In this document: positions 1-6,874 of the stretch, piece after piece
Numbering within the stretch: the stretch's first letter is position 1
How the letters are laid out: every line of letters begins with the position of its first letter
Source of the DNA: Dehalococcoidia bacterium
Lineage (GTDB): Bacteria; Chloroflexota; Dehalococcoidia; UBA3495
NCBI GenBank assembly: GCA_002730485.1
Contig: PCAH01000035.1
Location: forward strand, 1 to 10,307
Reading direction: 5' to 3'
Length of the DNA: 10,307 nucleotides
Position numbers and translations under genes: made by a program
Notes under the pieces: model-generated
The model's database searches: none
What the model saw: only the letters and a program-made list of their open reading frames with translations
What the model was told of the DNA's origin: nothing

Positions 1-559
1 CCTGGCTGACCAGGCCGATGCGCTCGGCTTCGGTACCGTCCAGGAAATCGCAGGTCAACAGGTAGTACTTGGCCTTGGCCATGCCAATGAGCATGGGCCA
101 GATCACGGCCGCATGGTCTCCTGCTGCCACTCCCAAGCGGACATGTCCGTCGGTGAATCGGGCCTTGTCAGACGCAATGGAGATGTCAGCCAGCATGGCC
201 ACGGCCAGTCCGGCGCCGACCGCCACGCCGTTGATGGCCGAGATGACCGGTTTGTCCAGGTTGATCATGTTGTGGACGATGTCCCGGGCCTCTTCCATGG
301 TCCCGGCGATGACCTTGGCGTTGCCGATGGACTCTTGGATCAGGTCAAAGTCTCCTCCGGCAGAGAAAGCGGTTCCAGCACCGGTGATCACCACAACCCT
401 TACATCATCGTCTTCACCAAGGTCCAACCAGACCTTGCTCAGTTCGTTATGCAGTTTGAAGTTGGTGGCGTTGTAGACCTCCGGGCGGTTGATGGTCAAA
501 AGGGCCACCCCGTCCTTGATGTCAAAGAGTATGTGCTCGTATTTGCTGTAGTCGTACAT
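1..559 (-). CDS. Enoyl-CoA hydratase/isomerase (crotonase) family protein, C-terminus cut by window edge
   Basis: The first 186 residues are visible; the gene runs off the left edge with no stop. The ATG at 557-559 follows a GAGG ribosome site four bases upstream. Crotonase landmarks appear in order: an NRPE..NA segment (24-31), the first oxyanion-hole loop SAGGD (66-70), NGVAVGAG forming the second (110-117), and an ..AERIGLVSQ segment (178-186). Family members act on acyl-CoA thioesters in the cytoplasm. The two Glu residues used by classical hydratases (Glu144 and Glu164 of the rat enzyme) align with Ala119 and His139, so simple enoyl-CoA hydration is doubtful. The stretch [10 protein letters not shown] (139-148) followed by AVIWP marks a crotonase subgroup that I recall from actinobacterial EchA-like proteins. 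It is the third gene of the minus-strand group, 54 bp after the CoA-transferase. Family is certain; reaction is not. Confidence 0.93.
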   Translation of the reverse strand, partial: MYDYSKYEHILFDIKDGVALLTINRPEVYNATNFKLHNELSKVWLDLGEDDDVRVVVITGAGTAFSAGGDFDLIQESIGNAKVIAGTMEEARDIVHNMINLDKPVISAINGVAVGAGLAVAMLADISIASDKARFTDGHVRLGVAAGDHAAVIWPMLIGMAKAKYYLLTCDFLDGTEAERIGLVSQ

Positions 560-613
560 CGTTCCTCTCGGTTGAAGCCGTCAGCATTCAGCGTCCGGCT
601 ATCAGGGGTTTGT

Positions 614-1843
614 TTAATACAGGGATTGGTTTTCGGTGAACTTGTCCACTTCTGATTGGGACATGCCAAGTATCTCTTTGAAGACGTAGTCGTTGTCCTC
701 GCCAATGTTGCTGTAGTGCCCAAAATCCATGGGTGTCTCAGAGAGCTTTGGCGGGTTGGCGGCGGCGATACCTTCAAGCTGCTCCCAGTCGTAGGCGGGA
801 TTGCCACGGTCCGCCAGATAGTAGGGTGTTGGCTGGTAGAAACCCCGTGCTTTCAGGTGGGCGCTTTCGTGTAGGTCTTTGCCTTGGGACACGATACTGG
901 CGGACACGCCAGCTTCTTGTAGGCGGGTCATGGCATCCTCTGCGGCCTGAGTAGAGGCCCACTCCCCCACAAGTTCGTCCAACCGGTCCTGGTTGGCAAG
1001 ACGTCCTTCCAATGTAGAAAAGGCATCTTCGGCACACCAGTCTGGATTGCCGATCGCTTGGCAGAATCCAGCCCATTGGTCCTCGGTCTGCACAGCGATG
1101 GCGCACCACCGGTCTTCTCCCTTGCATTGGTAAGCGCCGTGGGGTGCGGCGAACTGGTCACGGTTGCCGATGCGCTCTGGCAAACGTCCGGTGGACTGGT
1201 AGTCGAGCAGCGATGGCCCAGCGGTCAAGGCGCCCGACTTGAAGATGGACGACTCCATGGTGGCAGGCTGGCCGGTCAATCTGCGACGCAGCAGAGCGCC
1301 CATGATGGCCACAGGCTGAAAGACTCCGGTATGGTAGTCGGAATACGACGTGTTGATGGTGGCTGGCGGTTCGCCTTCTTCTCCAGACATCAGGGAGACA
1401 CCGCCCATGTGCTGCACCAGTATCCCGTAGGACTTATAGGTGTAGTAGGGGCCGATGCCGCCCAGTCCGGTCTGCCACATGATGATGATGTCCTGCCGCA
1501 ACCGACGGAGTTCCGGAAAATCGACTCCCCACCGGCCTAGGATGTTGCGGCGGAAGTTGGACATGAAGACGTCACTGACTTTCACCAGCTCTTTGAACAC
1601 TTCCAAGCCACCTGGAGTTCGGACGTCGATGGTGACTCGTTTCTTGGCCCGTTGGAACTCAGGCTGCCCGCCGCCCCGGGACCAGGCAGGGATGAAGTTC
1701 ATCTCATCCAGGACTTTATTGGTCTCCACCTTGATGACCTCGGCTCCCAGCGACGCCAGTATCCGGCCAGTCAGGGGCAGGGCTACGTATGGGCCAAGCT
1801 CCAGGATGCGGATGCCAGCCAGGGGTTTCTTCTGGTCAGCCAT
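614..1843 (-). CDS. CaiB/BaiF family class III CoA-transferase, subunit with catalytic Asp
   Basis: A 409-residue protein, full length for class III (formyl-CoA transferase/CaiB) enzymes, which move CoA from one acyl-CoA to another carboxylic acid through aspartyl-CoA thioester and anhydride intermediates. The N-terminus has the family opening GIRILELGPYVALPLTGRIL, then LGAEVIKVE (32-40). The motif SDYHTG places the nucleophile at Asp169, the same number as in Oxalobacter formyl-CoA transferase, followed by MGALLRRRLTGQ (181-192). The ATG lies one base after the stop of the upstream CoA-transferase and is preceded by a near-consensus Shine-Dalgarno inside that gene's last codons, so the two are probably co-translated. 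The neighbour lacks the Asp, which suggests that this is the catalytic half of a hetero-oligomer. Donor and acceptor acids cannot be read from sequence. The stop is TAA at 614-616. Confidence 0.95.
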   Translation of the reverse strand: MADQKKPLAGIRILELGPYVALPLTGRILASLGAEVIKVETNKVLDEMNFIPAWSRGGGQPEFQRAKKRVTIDVRTPGGLEVFKELVKVSDVFMSNFRRNILGRWGVDFPELRRLRQDIIIMWQTGLGGIGPYYTYKSYGILVQHMGGVSLMSGEEGEPPATINTSYSDYHTGVFQPVAIMGALLRRRLTGQPATMESSIFKSGALTAGPSLLDYQSTGRLPERIGNRDQFAAPHGAYQCKGEDRWCAIAVQTEDQWAGFCQAIGNPDWCAEDAFSTLEGRLANQDRLDELVGEWASTQAAEDAMTRLQEAGVSASIVSQGKDLHESAHLKARGFYQPTPYYLADRGNPAYDWEQLEGIAAANPPKLSETPMDFGHYSNIGEDNDYVFKEILGMSQSEVDKFTENQSLY

Positions 1844-1858
1844 ACTAGATCACCCCCT
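1841..1858 (-). promoter_or_regulatory. Overlapping stop / strong Shine-Dalgarno / start junction
   Basis: On the minus strand, AGGGGGTGATC (1858 to 1848) matches the full anti-16S sequence AGGAGGTGATC at 10 of 11 bases. It is followed by TAG (1847-1845), one base, and ATG (1843-1841). The ribosome site lies inside the last codons of the upstream CoA-transferase (C-terminus QGVI), four bases from its own stop-start junction. This supports translational coupling of the two subunits and fixes the downstream start. Confidence 0.8.
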
Positions 1859-3077
1859 GGGTGCGCAGTGCCGTTAATTCCGATTCTCCCAGGCCCAACT
1901 CGCCAAATATCGCTGCGTTGTCCTGGCCCAAGCGGGGTGCCGGTTTGGTCACCGGAGAGACCTCTTCGCTGTCGAAAACCCCAAGTGGGTATTTCATACT
2001 GCCGACCTCAGCGTGATCCAGATCGAACCAGAAATTGCTGGCATCGAGCTGCGGATCGGTGAGCAGGTCTGACACGGTGTTCACCGGAATGAAGACCAGG
2101 TTGCGTTCCTGTCCTTGGTGGAAGAGTTCTTCTGAAGTGAAGCGGGTGGTGAAGTCGATGACCAGGGCCGTGATGATGTCGTTGTAGGGCGCGCGGTCCT
2201 GGTTGCCGCCCTTGTAGTCCTCGTTGAGTATCTCCTCGTTTCCTGTGACCTCGAACATCCAGTTGGACAGGTTCTCCCACTCCCTGGGGGTGATGATTCC
2301 GGCTGATATCCAACCGTCCTGGCTGGGGTAGGCGCCCAGAGGAATGACCAGGGTCGAGTTGGTACCGACTCGGGTCACGTTCTCCCCGCGCTGCATCCAG
2401 GCCAGGGCTGGGTGGGCGTCAGTGTAGTAAGTGATCATCGCTTCCTGCATGGAAACGTCTACGTACTGCCCTTGCCCGTCCTGCATATCCCGGTAGAACA
2501 ACGCGCCCATGATGGCGGTGGCGGCGTGCTGAGAACCGGGGAAGTGCGACTGCTCGTTGCCCTGTCGTAGCGGCGGTCCGTCTGGGTCTCCGGTTATCTG
2601 CATGAAGCCGCTGGCAGCCAGTGAAATCAGATCGGAGGACTTGTAATCCTTCCAGGGTCCGGTCTGGCCAAAGGGGGTTATCGACGCCATGATCAGTCCG
2701 GGGTTTCCTTGCTTTAGGGAATCAAAGTCCAACCCAAGGGACTGCATGTACCCCACGGAAAAACTCTCAATCAGAACGTCTGCCGAAGCTACCAGTTTTT
2801 TGAAAACGTCCTGTCCCTCTGAAGTCTCCAAGTCCACAGTCACCGACTTCTTGTTGGTGTTGTAAAAGAGGAAATAGGAACTGCGTTCGGTCCCTGGTTC
2901 GTCGGAAATAAATGGGGGTCTCTGGCGGGTTGGGTCACCGGTTGGGGGTTCAACCTTGATGACCTCTGCGCCGTAGTCGGCCAGCAGCTTGCCGCAGAAA
3001 ACGCCTTCTGGTCCGGTAAGATCGAGGATGCGGTAAGGTGGCAGCAGGACGCCTTCTGCCGGAGCTTGGAAGGGCAT
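1845..3077 (-). CDS. CaiB/BaiF family class III CoA-transferase, subunit lacking the catalytic Asp
   Basis: A 410-residue class III CoA-transferase fold: YRILDLTGPEGVFCGKLLADYGAEVIKVE (15-43), then GDPTRQRPPF (47-56), YNTNKKSVTVDL (72-83) and the C-terminal core with MGALFYRDMQDGQGQYVDVS (190-209). Where active enzymes have D-x-x-T-G, aligned back from the MGAL segment, this protein reads SHFPG (177-181). The acyl-accepting Asp is therefore absent, with His178 or Ser177 in its place. Known heteromeric members, such as benzylsuccinate CoA-transferase BbsEF, have one subunit with and one without the Asp, as I recall. The simplest reading is a non-nucleophilic partner of the next gene. The ATG at 3075-3077 has AGGA five bases upstream. 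It is the promoter-proximal gene of the minus-strand group, 43 bases or so after a predicted transcription start. A separate function as a homodimer cannot be excluded. Confidence 0.93.
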   Translation of the reverse strand: MPFQAPAEGVLLPPYRILDLTGPEGVFCGKLLADYGAEVIKVEPPTGDPTRQRPPFISDEPGTERSSYFLFYNTNKKSVTVDLETSEGQDVFKKLVASADVLIESFSVGYMQSLGLDFDSLKQGNPGLIMASITPFGQTGPWKDYKSSDLISLAASGFMQITGDPDGPPLRQGNEQSHFPGSQHAATAIMGALFYRDMQDGQGQYVDVSMQEAMITYYTDAHPALAWMQRGENVTRVGTNSTLVIPLGAYPSQDGWISAGIITPREWENLSNWMFEVTGNEEILNEDYKGGNQDRAPYNDIITALVIDFTTRFTSEELFHQGQERNLVFIPVNTVSDLLTDPQLDASNFWFDLDHAEVGSMKYPLGVFDSEEVSPVTKPAPRLGQDNAAIFGELGLGESELTALRTQGVI

Positions 3078-3126
3078 ATCATTCCTACGCGATCAGCAAA
3101 TCCAGGTTGATTGAGCAACTTCGGCG

Positions 3127-3155
3127 ATTGTAGATAGCAGGGTAGAGACAGTCAA
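3127..3155 (-). promoter_or_regulatory. Sigma70-type promoter for the CoA-transferase/crotonase group
   Basis: On the minus strand, TTGACT (3155 to 3150) and TACAAT (3132 to 3127) are separated by exactly 17 bases. Each differs from the consensus at a single position. Transcription would begin near 3120, leaving a leader of about 43 bases before the ATG at 3077. The -35 box lies inside the 16-bp direct repeat described separately. Confidence 0.7.
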
Positions 3156-3196
3156 GGCAGAAGTTCGGTACGTTCGCTCGGAGACGGTCAAGGCTG
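3145..3196. repeat. 16-bp imperfect direct repeat in the divergent control region (possible operator pair)
   Basis: GAGACAGTCAAGGCAG (3145-3160) and GAGACGGTCAAGGCTG (3181-3196) match at 14 of 16 bases and start 36 bp apart. The first copy covers the -35 box of the minus-strand promoter; the second lies about 30 bp upstream of the plus-strand -10. This position suits a regulator controlling both directions, but no regulator gene lies in the window and chance duplication is possible. Confidence 0.4.
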
Positions 3197-3222
3197 CCCC
3201 CTACAAACCCGAGCATGGCTAC

Positions 3223-3231
3223 TGCTATAAT
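3223..3231 (+). promoter_or_regulatory. Extended -10 promoter element for the MFS carrier group
   Basis: TGCTATAAT is a perfect extended -10 (TGnTATAAT). No convincing -35 exists 16-18 bases upstream (sequence around 3202-3209 is ACAAAC-like), which is usual for extended -10 promoters and also for promoters needing an activator. Transcription would begin near 3238, giving a short leader of about 24 bases before the ATG at 3262. Confidence 0.6.
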
Positions 3232-3261
3232 CGTGCAGGCCAATTTGTATCTAGGGAACAT

Positions 3262-4524
3262 ATGTTAGCTTTACTCGCGACGACACGAGACCGGTTTCTC
3301 CTGGCCCTGCAATACCAGGACTACCGGAACCTTTGGATTGCCACCACCTTTTCCGCCTCCGCCGCTTGGGCATTGATCATCGCCCGGGGCTGGTTGGCCT
3401 TTGAGATCACCGACGGGTCCCTATGGGTCGGAATCGTCACGTTCGCAGCCATCGTCCCGCGGGTGTTCTCGACACCGATCTCAGGATTCCTAGCCGACAA
3501 ATTCGACCGGCAAACGTTATTGCGTTGGATATATATCCTGAACATGATCAACAACTCCGCGCTGGCGTTGTTGGTCATGAGCGACAATGCCGGACCTTGG
3601 CTGCTCACGTTGATGGCTCTGATCAATGGCACATTAAGAGCCAGCCAGATGACTGCAGCCTCTGCTCTGATACCGAACCTGGTTTCAAAAGATCACCTGA
3701 TGAACGCCATCGCCCTGAACCAGGCCACACAGCAGGGGGCTCGGATGGTCGGCGCTTTGGCCATCGTCCCTCTCCTGGGGTTCGTCAACATCGAAGCAGC
3801 ATTCTGGCTCTGCAGTTCGTTCTACCTCTTTGGGTTCATTGAAGTCTCCCGTATCAAGACCAAGTCCACCGGCGTGATCAATAAGAGTCAGGGGTTCCTG
3901 GCCAACCTGTTTGAAGGGTTCGTTTACGTTTACAAGCGGCCTCTCATCATGTCCATGGTGTTGCTGGTCCTGGCTCACTGTGCCTTGACCATGTCCTACG
4001 AATCTCTGCTGCCGGCCATCTCTATGGACAAGCTAGGAGCGGGTTCGGTGGGAGCAAGTTTCCTGATTGCCGGTATCGGCGGCGGGGCGCTGTTGTCATC
4101 CATCTTCATGGCCGGTGTCAGAAGCAATTCCCTGCGGGGCAAGCTGTTTGTCATCTTCGCCTTTGCCAGCGGAGTAGGGCCGCTACTTCTCGCCATCTCT
4201 AGCAACCCTGCATTGTCCATCGCCGCCACCGTGATCATGGGCATCAACCAGGCCGGATTCATGACCATTAGCCACACCATCATCCAGTCCCTGACCGAGG
4301 ACCATGTCCGGGGCCGCGTCTCAGGGGTGTATTCCGTCCACGTGGGCGGCAGCATGGCCGTCACCAACATGGCCAACGCTGCGGTAGCCGACGTTTTCAA
4401 CGCCTCGGCCGTACTGGTGGTGGGCGGACTGCTCTTTGTGGTCATCGTCTTCTTCAGTCTCGGCAGCAGTTCACTTCGAAAACTCTACTTCCCAGCAGAC
4501 GAACCAACATCGGCGGCAGATTAA
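3262..4524 (+). CDS. MFS transporter, EntS/MFS_3-like
   Basis: A 420-residue, strongly hydrophobic protein of the usual MFS length, consistent with 12 membrane segments and both ends in the cytoplasm. The family loop-2/3 motif A is visible as GFLADKFDR (75-83). Residues NQATQQGARMVGA (153-165) and EDHVRGRVSGVYSV (346-359) are typical of the MFS_3 group that includes the enterobactin exporter EntS. Hydrophobic stretches include about 27-46, 55-74, 88-106, 112-132, 162-192, 227-250, 264-284, 294-311, 317-338 and 381-400. The ATG is preceded by AGGGA four bases upstream and by a perfect extended -10. It heads the plus-strand group, divergent from the CoA-transferases. Substrate and direction are not readable: relatives are often exporters, so it may remove a toxic intermediate rather than import the substrate. 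Confidence 0.92.
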   Translation: MLALLATTRDRFLLALQYQDYRNLWIATTFSASAAWALIIARGWLAFEITDGSLWVGIVTFAAIVPRVFSTPISGFLADKFDRQTLLRWIYILNMINNSALALLVMSDNAGPWLLTLMALINGTLRASQMTAASALIPNLVSKDHLMNAIALNQATQQGARMVGALAIVPLLGFVNIEAAFWLCSSFYLFGFIEVSRIKTKSTGVINKSQGFLANLFEGFVYVYKRPLIMSMVLLVLAHCALTMSYESLLPAISMDKLGAGSVGASFLIAGIGGGALLSSIFMAGVRSNSLRGKLFVIFAFASGVGPLLLAISSNPALSIAATVIMGINQAGFMTISHTIIQSLTEDHVRGRVSGVYSVHVGGSMAVTNMANAAVADVFNASAVLVVGGLLFVVIVFFSLGSSSLRKLYFPADEPTSAAD

Positions 4525-4591
4525 GGGAAATCATCATTCCAACCCCTTCTCTATAACGATGGGATGGGGGTTCAAAATTTAGGAGTCACCC

Positions 4592-5938
4592 ATGGGCGAA
4601 ACCACCAGCGAACTAGATCAGTACCTGGCATCGACCACCAAGTCGAAGGCCCTCTGGGAGGACGCCAAGCAGTATCTGCCAGGCGGCGACAGCCGGAACT
4701 CCATCTTCTGGGCTCCGTATCCCATCTTTGTGGACCACGCCAAGGGCGCCCACGTTGTCGATTCCGACGGAACAGACCGTCTGGATTTCATCGGCACCAT
4801 GACCACTCTGATCCTTGGCCATTCGCCCAAGCCGGTGGTGGACGCAGTGGACCAACAGATGGGTAAGGGCATGGTCTACAACGCCCCCAGCGCCCATCAG
4901 TTGCGCCTGGCCAAACTGCTCTGCGAGCGCATACCCAGCTTTGACCTGGTGCGGTTCACCAACTCTGGCACCGAAGCTACGCTGAACACCATCAGGGCAG
5001 CTCGTGCGGTCACCGGAAAGAGCAAAATCGCCAAGGTTGAGGGCGGTTACCACGGCAGCCACGACCAGGTCAGCGTCAGCGTGCGGACCAACCCGGCCAA
5101 GTCGGGAGAACGCACCCGCCCCGAAGCCATGCCAGCAACCGAAGGACTTGGCGAGGGGACTTTGGACCAGGTTGTGGTGGTCCCATTCAACGAGACCGCC
5201 ATCGCCAAACAGCGACTGGAAGAGAATAAAGACGACCTGGCGGCGGTGATAATCGAGCCCATGCTGGGCTCGGTGGGTATGCTGCCCGCCACCTCTGAAT
5301 TCCTGACCATGCTCCGGGATTTCACCACTGACAATGGGATCATCTTGATCTTCGATGAGGTAATCAGCTACCGGGCCGCGTCCGGCGGCTGCCAGGAGTA
5401 CTACGGCATCACTCCCGATATGACCTCACTGGGCAAGATCATCGGTGGCGGGTTCTCCATTGGCGCTTTTGGCGGCAAGAAGAGCATCATGGACCTCTAT
5501 GACCCATCCCAAGCCGGCGGCCCCCGGGTGGCCCACGCCGGAACCTTCAACGCCAACCCGGTCACCATGCTGGCCGGAGCCGCAACCCTGGACGAACTAA
5601 CCCCAGCGGTGTACCAGAAACTGGCTGAGAAGACCGACTACCTAAAGGCCGAGATACTTAAGGTCGGGAAGGAACTGGAGGTGCCGATTCAGGTCACCGG
5701 ACTTGGTTCATTGTTCGGCATCCACTTCACTGGAGAGGAACTGGTCGGTTACCGGGACATCGCAGCGGAGGACGCTGCATTCAGGCACAAGGTGTTCTTG
5801 GGCATGCTTAACGAGGGCATCCTAATGGCCTCGAATCTGGTAGGCGCAGTCTCCACTGAGATAGGAACCGCTGAGATCGATACCTTCGCCGCAGCCCTGC
5901 GGCGGGTACTGGAACGTGCCCTGGCGCCATCGAATTAA
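4592..5938 (+). CDS. Class III PLP aminotransferase, glutamate-1-semialdehyde aminomutase-like
   Basis: A 448-residue fold-type I PLP enzyme. Visible landmarks are the phosphate-binding NSGTEA (124-129), GGYHGSHD (151-158), the pyridine-N partner Asp255 in FDEVI, the Schiff-base Lys282 in SLGKIIGGG, and HAGTFNANP (315-323). These match glutamate-1-semialdehyde aminomutase (HemL) more closely than acetylornithine-type enzymes. The HemL-typical PGGVNSPVR opening is replaced by PGGDSRNSIFW (30-40), and no other tetrapyrrole gene is nearby, so a catabolic or amino-transfer role is more likely than 5-aminolevulinate synthesis. AGGAG lies six bases before the ATG. The 67 bp after the MFS gene hold no clear terminator or promoter; the next gene begins 26 bp after this one, which suggests one operon. 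Amino donor and acceptor are unknown. Confidence 0.93.
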   Translation: MGETTSELDQYLASTTKSKALWEDAKQYLPGGDSRNSIFWAPYPIFVDHAKGAHVVDSDGTDRLDFIGTMTTLILGHSPKPVVDAVDQQMGKGMVYNAPSAHQLRLAKLLCERIPSFDLVRFTNSGTEATLNTIRAARAVTGKSKIAKVEGGYHGSHDQVSVSVRTNPAKSGERTRPEAMPATEGLGEGTLDQVVVVPFNETAIAKQRLEENKDDLAAVIIEPMLGSVGMLPATSEFLTMLRDFTTDNGIILIFDEVISYRAASGGCQEYYGITPDMTSLGKIIGGGFSIGAFGGKKSIMDLYDPSQAGGPRVAHAGTFNANPVTMLAGAATLDELTPAVYQKLAEKTDYLKAEILKVGKELEVPIQVTGLGSLFGIHFTGEELVGYRDIAAEDAAFRHKVFLGMLNEGILMASNLVGAVSTEIGTAEIDTFAAALRRVLERALAPSN

Positions 5939-5964
5939 TCGTCAGATCAGGCAAAGGAAAAACT

Positions 5965-6837
5965 ATGTTTGAAAACTTTGAAGAGCTTCAGATAGAAGCC
6001 AACGGCACCACCATCAACCTGGTCAAGGGCGGCAGCGGGCCTCCGCTCCTAATGCTCCACGGCTACCCCCAAACCCATGCGATGTGGAACAAGATCGCTC
6101 CCAGACTGGCCGAGGACTTCACCGTGGTTTGTCCCGACCTGCGCGGCTACGGCGACAGCGCCAAGGTCGAGGGCGACGCCGAGCATATGAATTACTCCAA
6201 GCGCACCATGGGTCAGGACCAGGTGGATGTCATGAAGGCCCTGGGGTTTGACCAGTTCTACCTGGTGGGACACGACCGGGGCGGCCGGGTATCCCACCGT
6301 CTCACCAAGGACCACCCGGACAGTGTCTTGAAATTGGTGACCCTGGATATCATCCCCACGCGCTCCATGTTCCAGATCGTCGATAAAGACTTTGCCACCA
6401 ACACCTGGCACTGGTTCTTCCTGATACAGCCCTTTGATTTTCCGGAGAAGGTTATCGGCGGCAATCCGGAGTTTTACGCCAGACGCGGTTTCGAACGCAC
6501 CAAGGACGCCGACAAGGTATTCACGCCCGAGGCGCTGGCCGACTACGTACGTTGCTTCAGTATCCCGGGCACCATCCACGCTGTCTGCGAGGATTACCGC
6601 GCCGGAGCCAGCATCGACCTGGTTCACGATGAGGAAGATTTCGACCAGAAGATTAACTGCCCCATGCTGGCCCTCTGGAGTCAAACTGGCTTCGTTGGCA
6701 AGACTCAGGACCCGCTCAAGATCTGGGGCGATTACGCCACCAACGTGAAGGGCCAGTCCCTGCCCTGCGGCCACTACATCGCAGAGGAACTGCCGGACGA
6801 GTCCTATGCGGCCATCAAACAGTTCCTATCGGAATAA
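5965..6837 (+). CDS. Alpha/beta hydrolase, fluoroacetate/haloacetate dehalogenase-like
   Basis: A 290-residue alpha/beta hydrolase close in length to fluoroacetate dehalogenases (about 295-305). The oxyanion segment LHGYPQ (31-36), DLRGYGDS (58-65) and NYSKR (76-80) precede the nucleophile elbow GHDRGGR (102-108) with Asp104. Compared with the Rhodopseudomonas enzyme RPA1163, remembered residues map with steady offset: Asp110 to Asp104, carboxylate-binding Arg111 and Arg114 to Arg105 and Arg108, acid Asp134 to Asp128, halide-pocket His155 and Trp156 to His149 and Trp150, Tyr219 to Tyr211, and base His280 to His270. All are kept. The expected reaction is hydrolytic removal of halide from a 2-haloacid through an aspartyl ester; epoxide or ester hydrolysis are alternatives within the superfamily. 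AAGGA lies six bases before the ATG. It sits between the aminotransferase and the cupin with short gaps. Confidence 0.9.
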   Translation: MFENFEELQIEANGTTINLVKGGSGPPLLMLHGYPQTHAMWNKIAPRLAEDFTVVCPDLRGYGDSAKVEGDAEHMNYSKRTMGQDQVDVMKALGFDQFYLVGHDRGGRVSHRLTKDHPDSVLKLVTLDIIPTRSMFQIVDKDFATNTWHWFFLIQPFDFPEKVIGGNPEFYARRGFERTKDADKVFTPEALADYVRCFSIPGTIHAVCEDYRAGASIDLVHDEEDFDQKINCPMLALWSQTGFVGKTQDPLKIWGDYATNVKGQSLPCGHYIAEELPDESYAAIKQFLSE

Positions 6838-6874
6838 GCACACATCTCAAAACTGTAATTAGGGAGAAAGAATC

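Noticed and set aside
576..600. AGCCG/CGGCT inverted pair between the CoA-transferase and crotonase
   Set aside because: Five-base stem with a mismatched interior and no T-tract; not distinguishable from chance.
113..655. 180-codon plus-strand open frame at the left edge
   Set aside because: Overlaps the crotonase on the other strand, whose translation shows the family motifs without interruption.
4541..4572. Inverted AACCCC/GGGGTT pair between the MFS and aminotransferase genes
   Set aside because: Only six base pairs with a 20-base loop and no T-tract; too weak to call a terminator or regulatory hairpin.
6049..6774. 241-codon open frame on the minus strand opposite the hydrolase
   Set aside because: Antisense to a protein with intact catalytic motifs; it has no recognisable domain and its openness follows from GC-rich codon structure.
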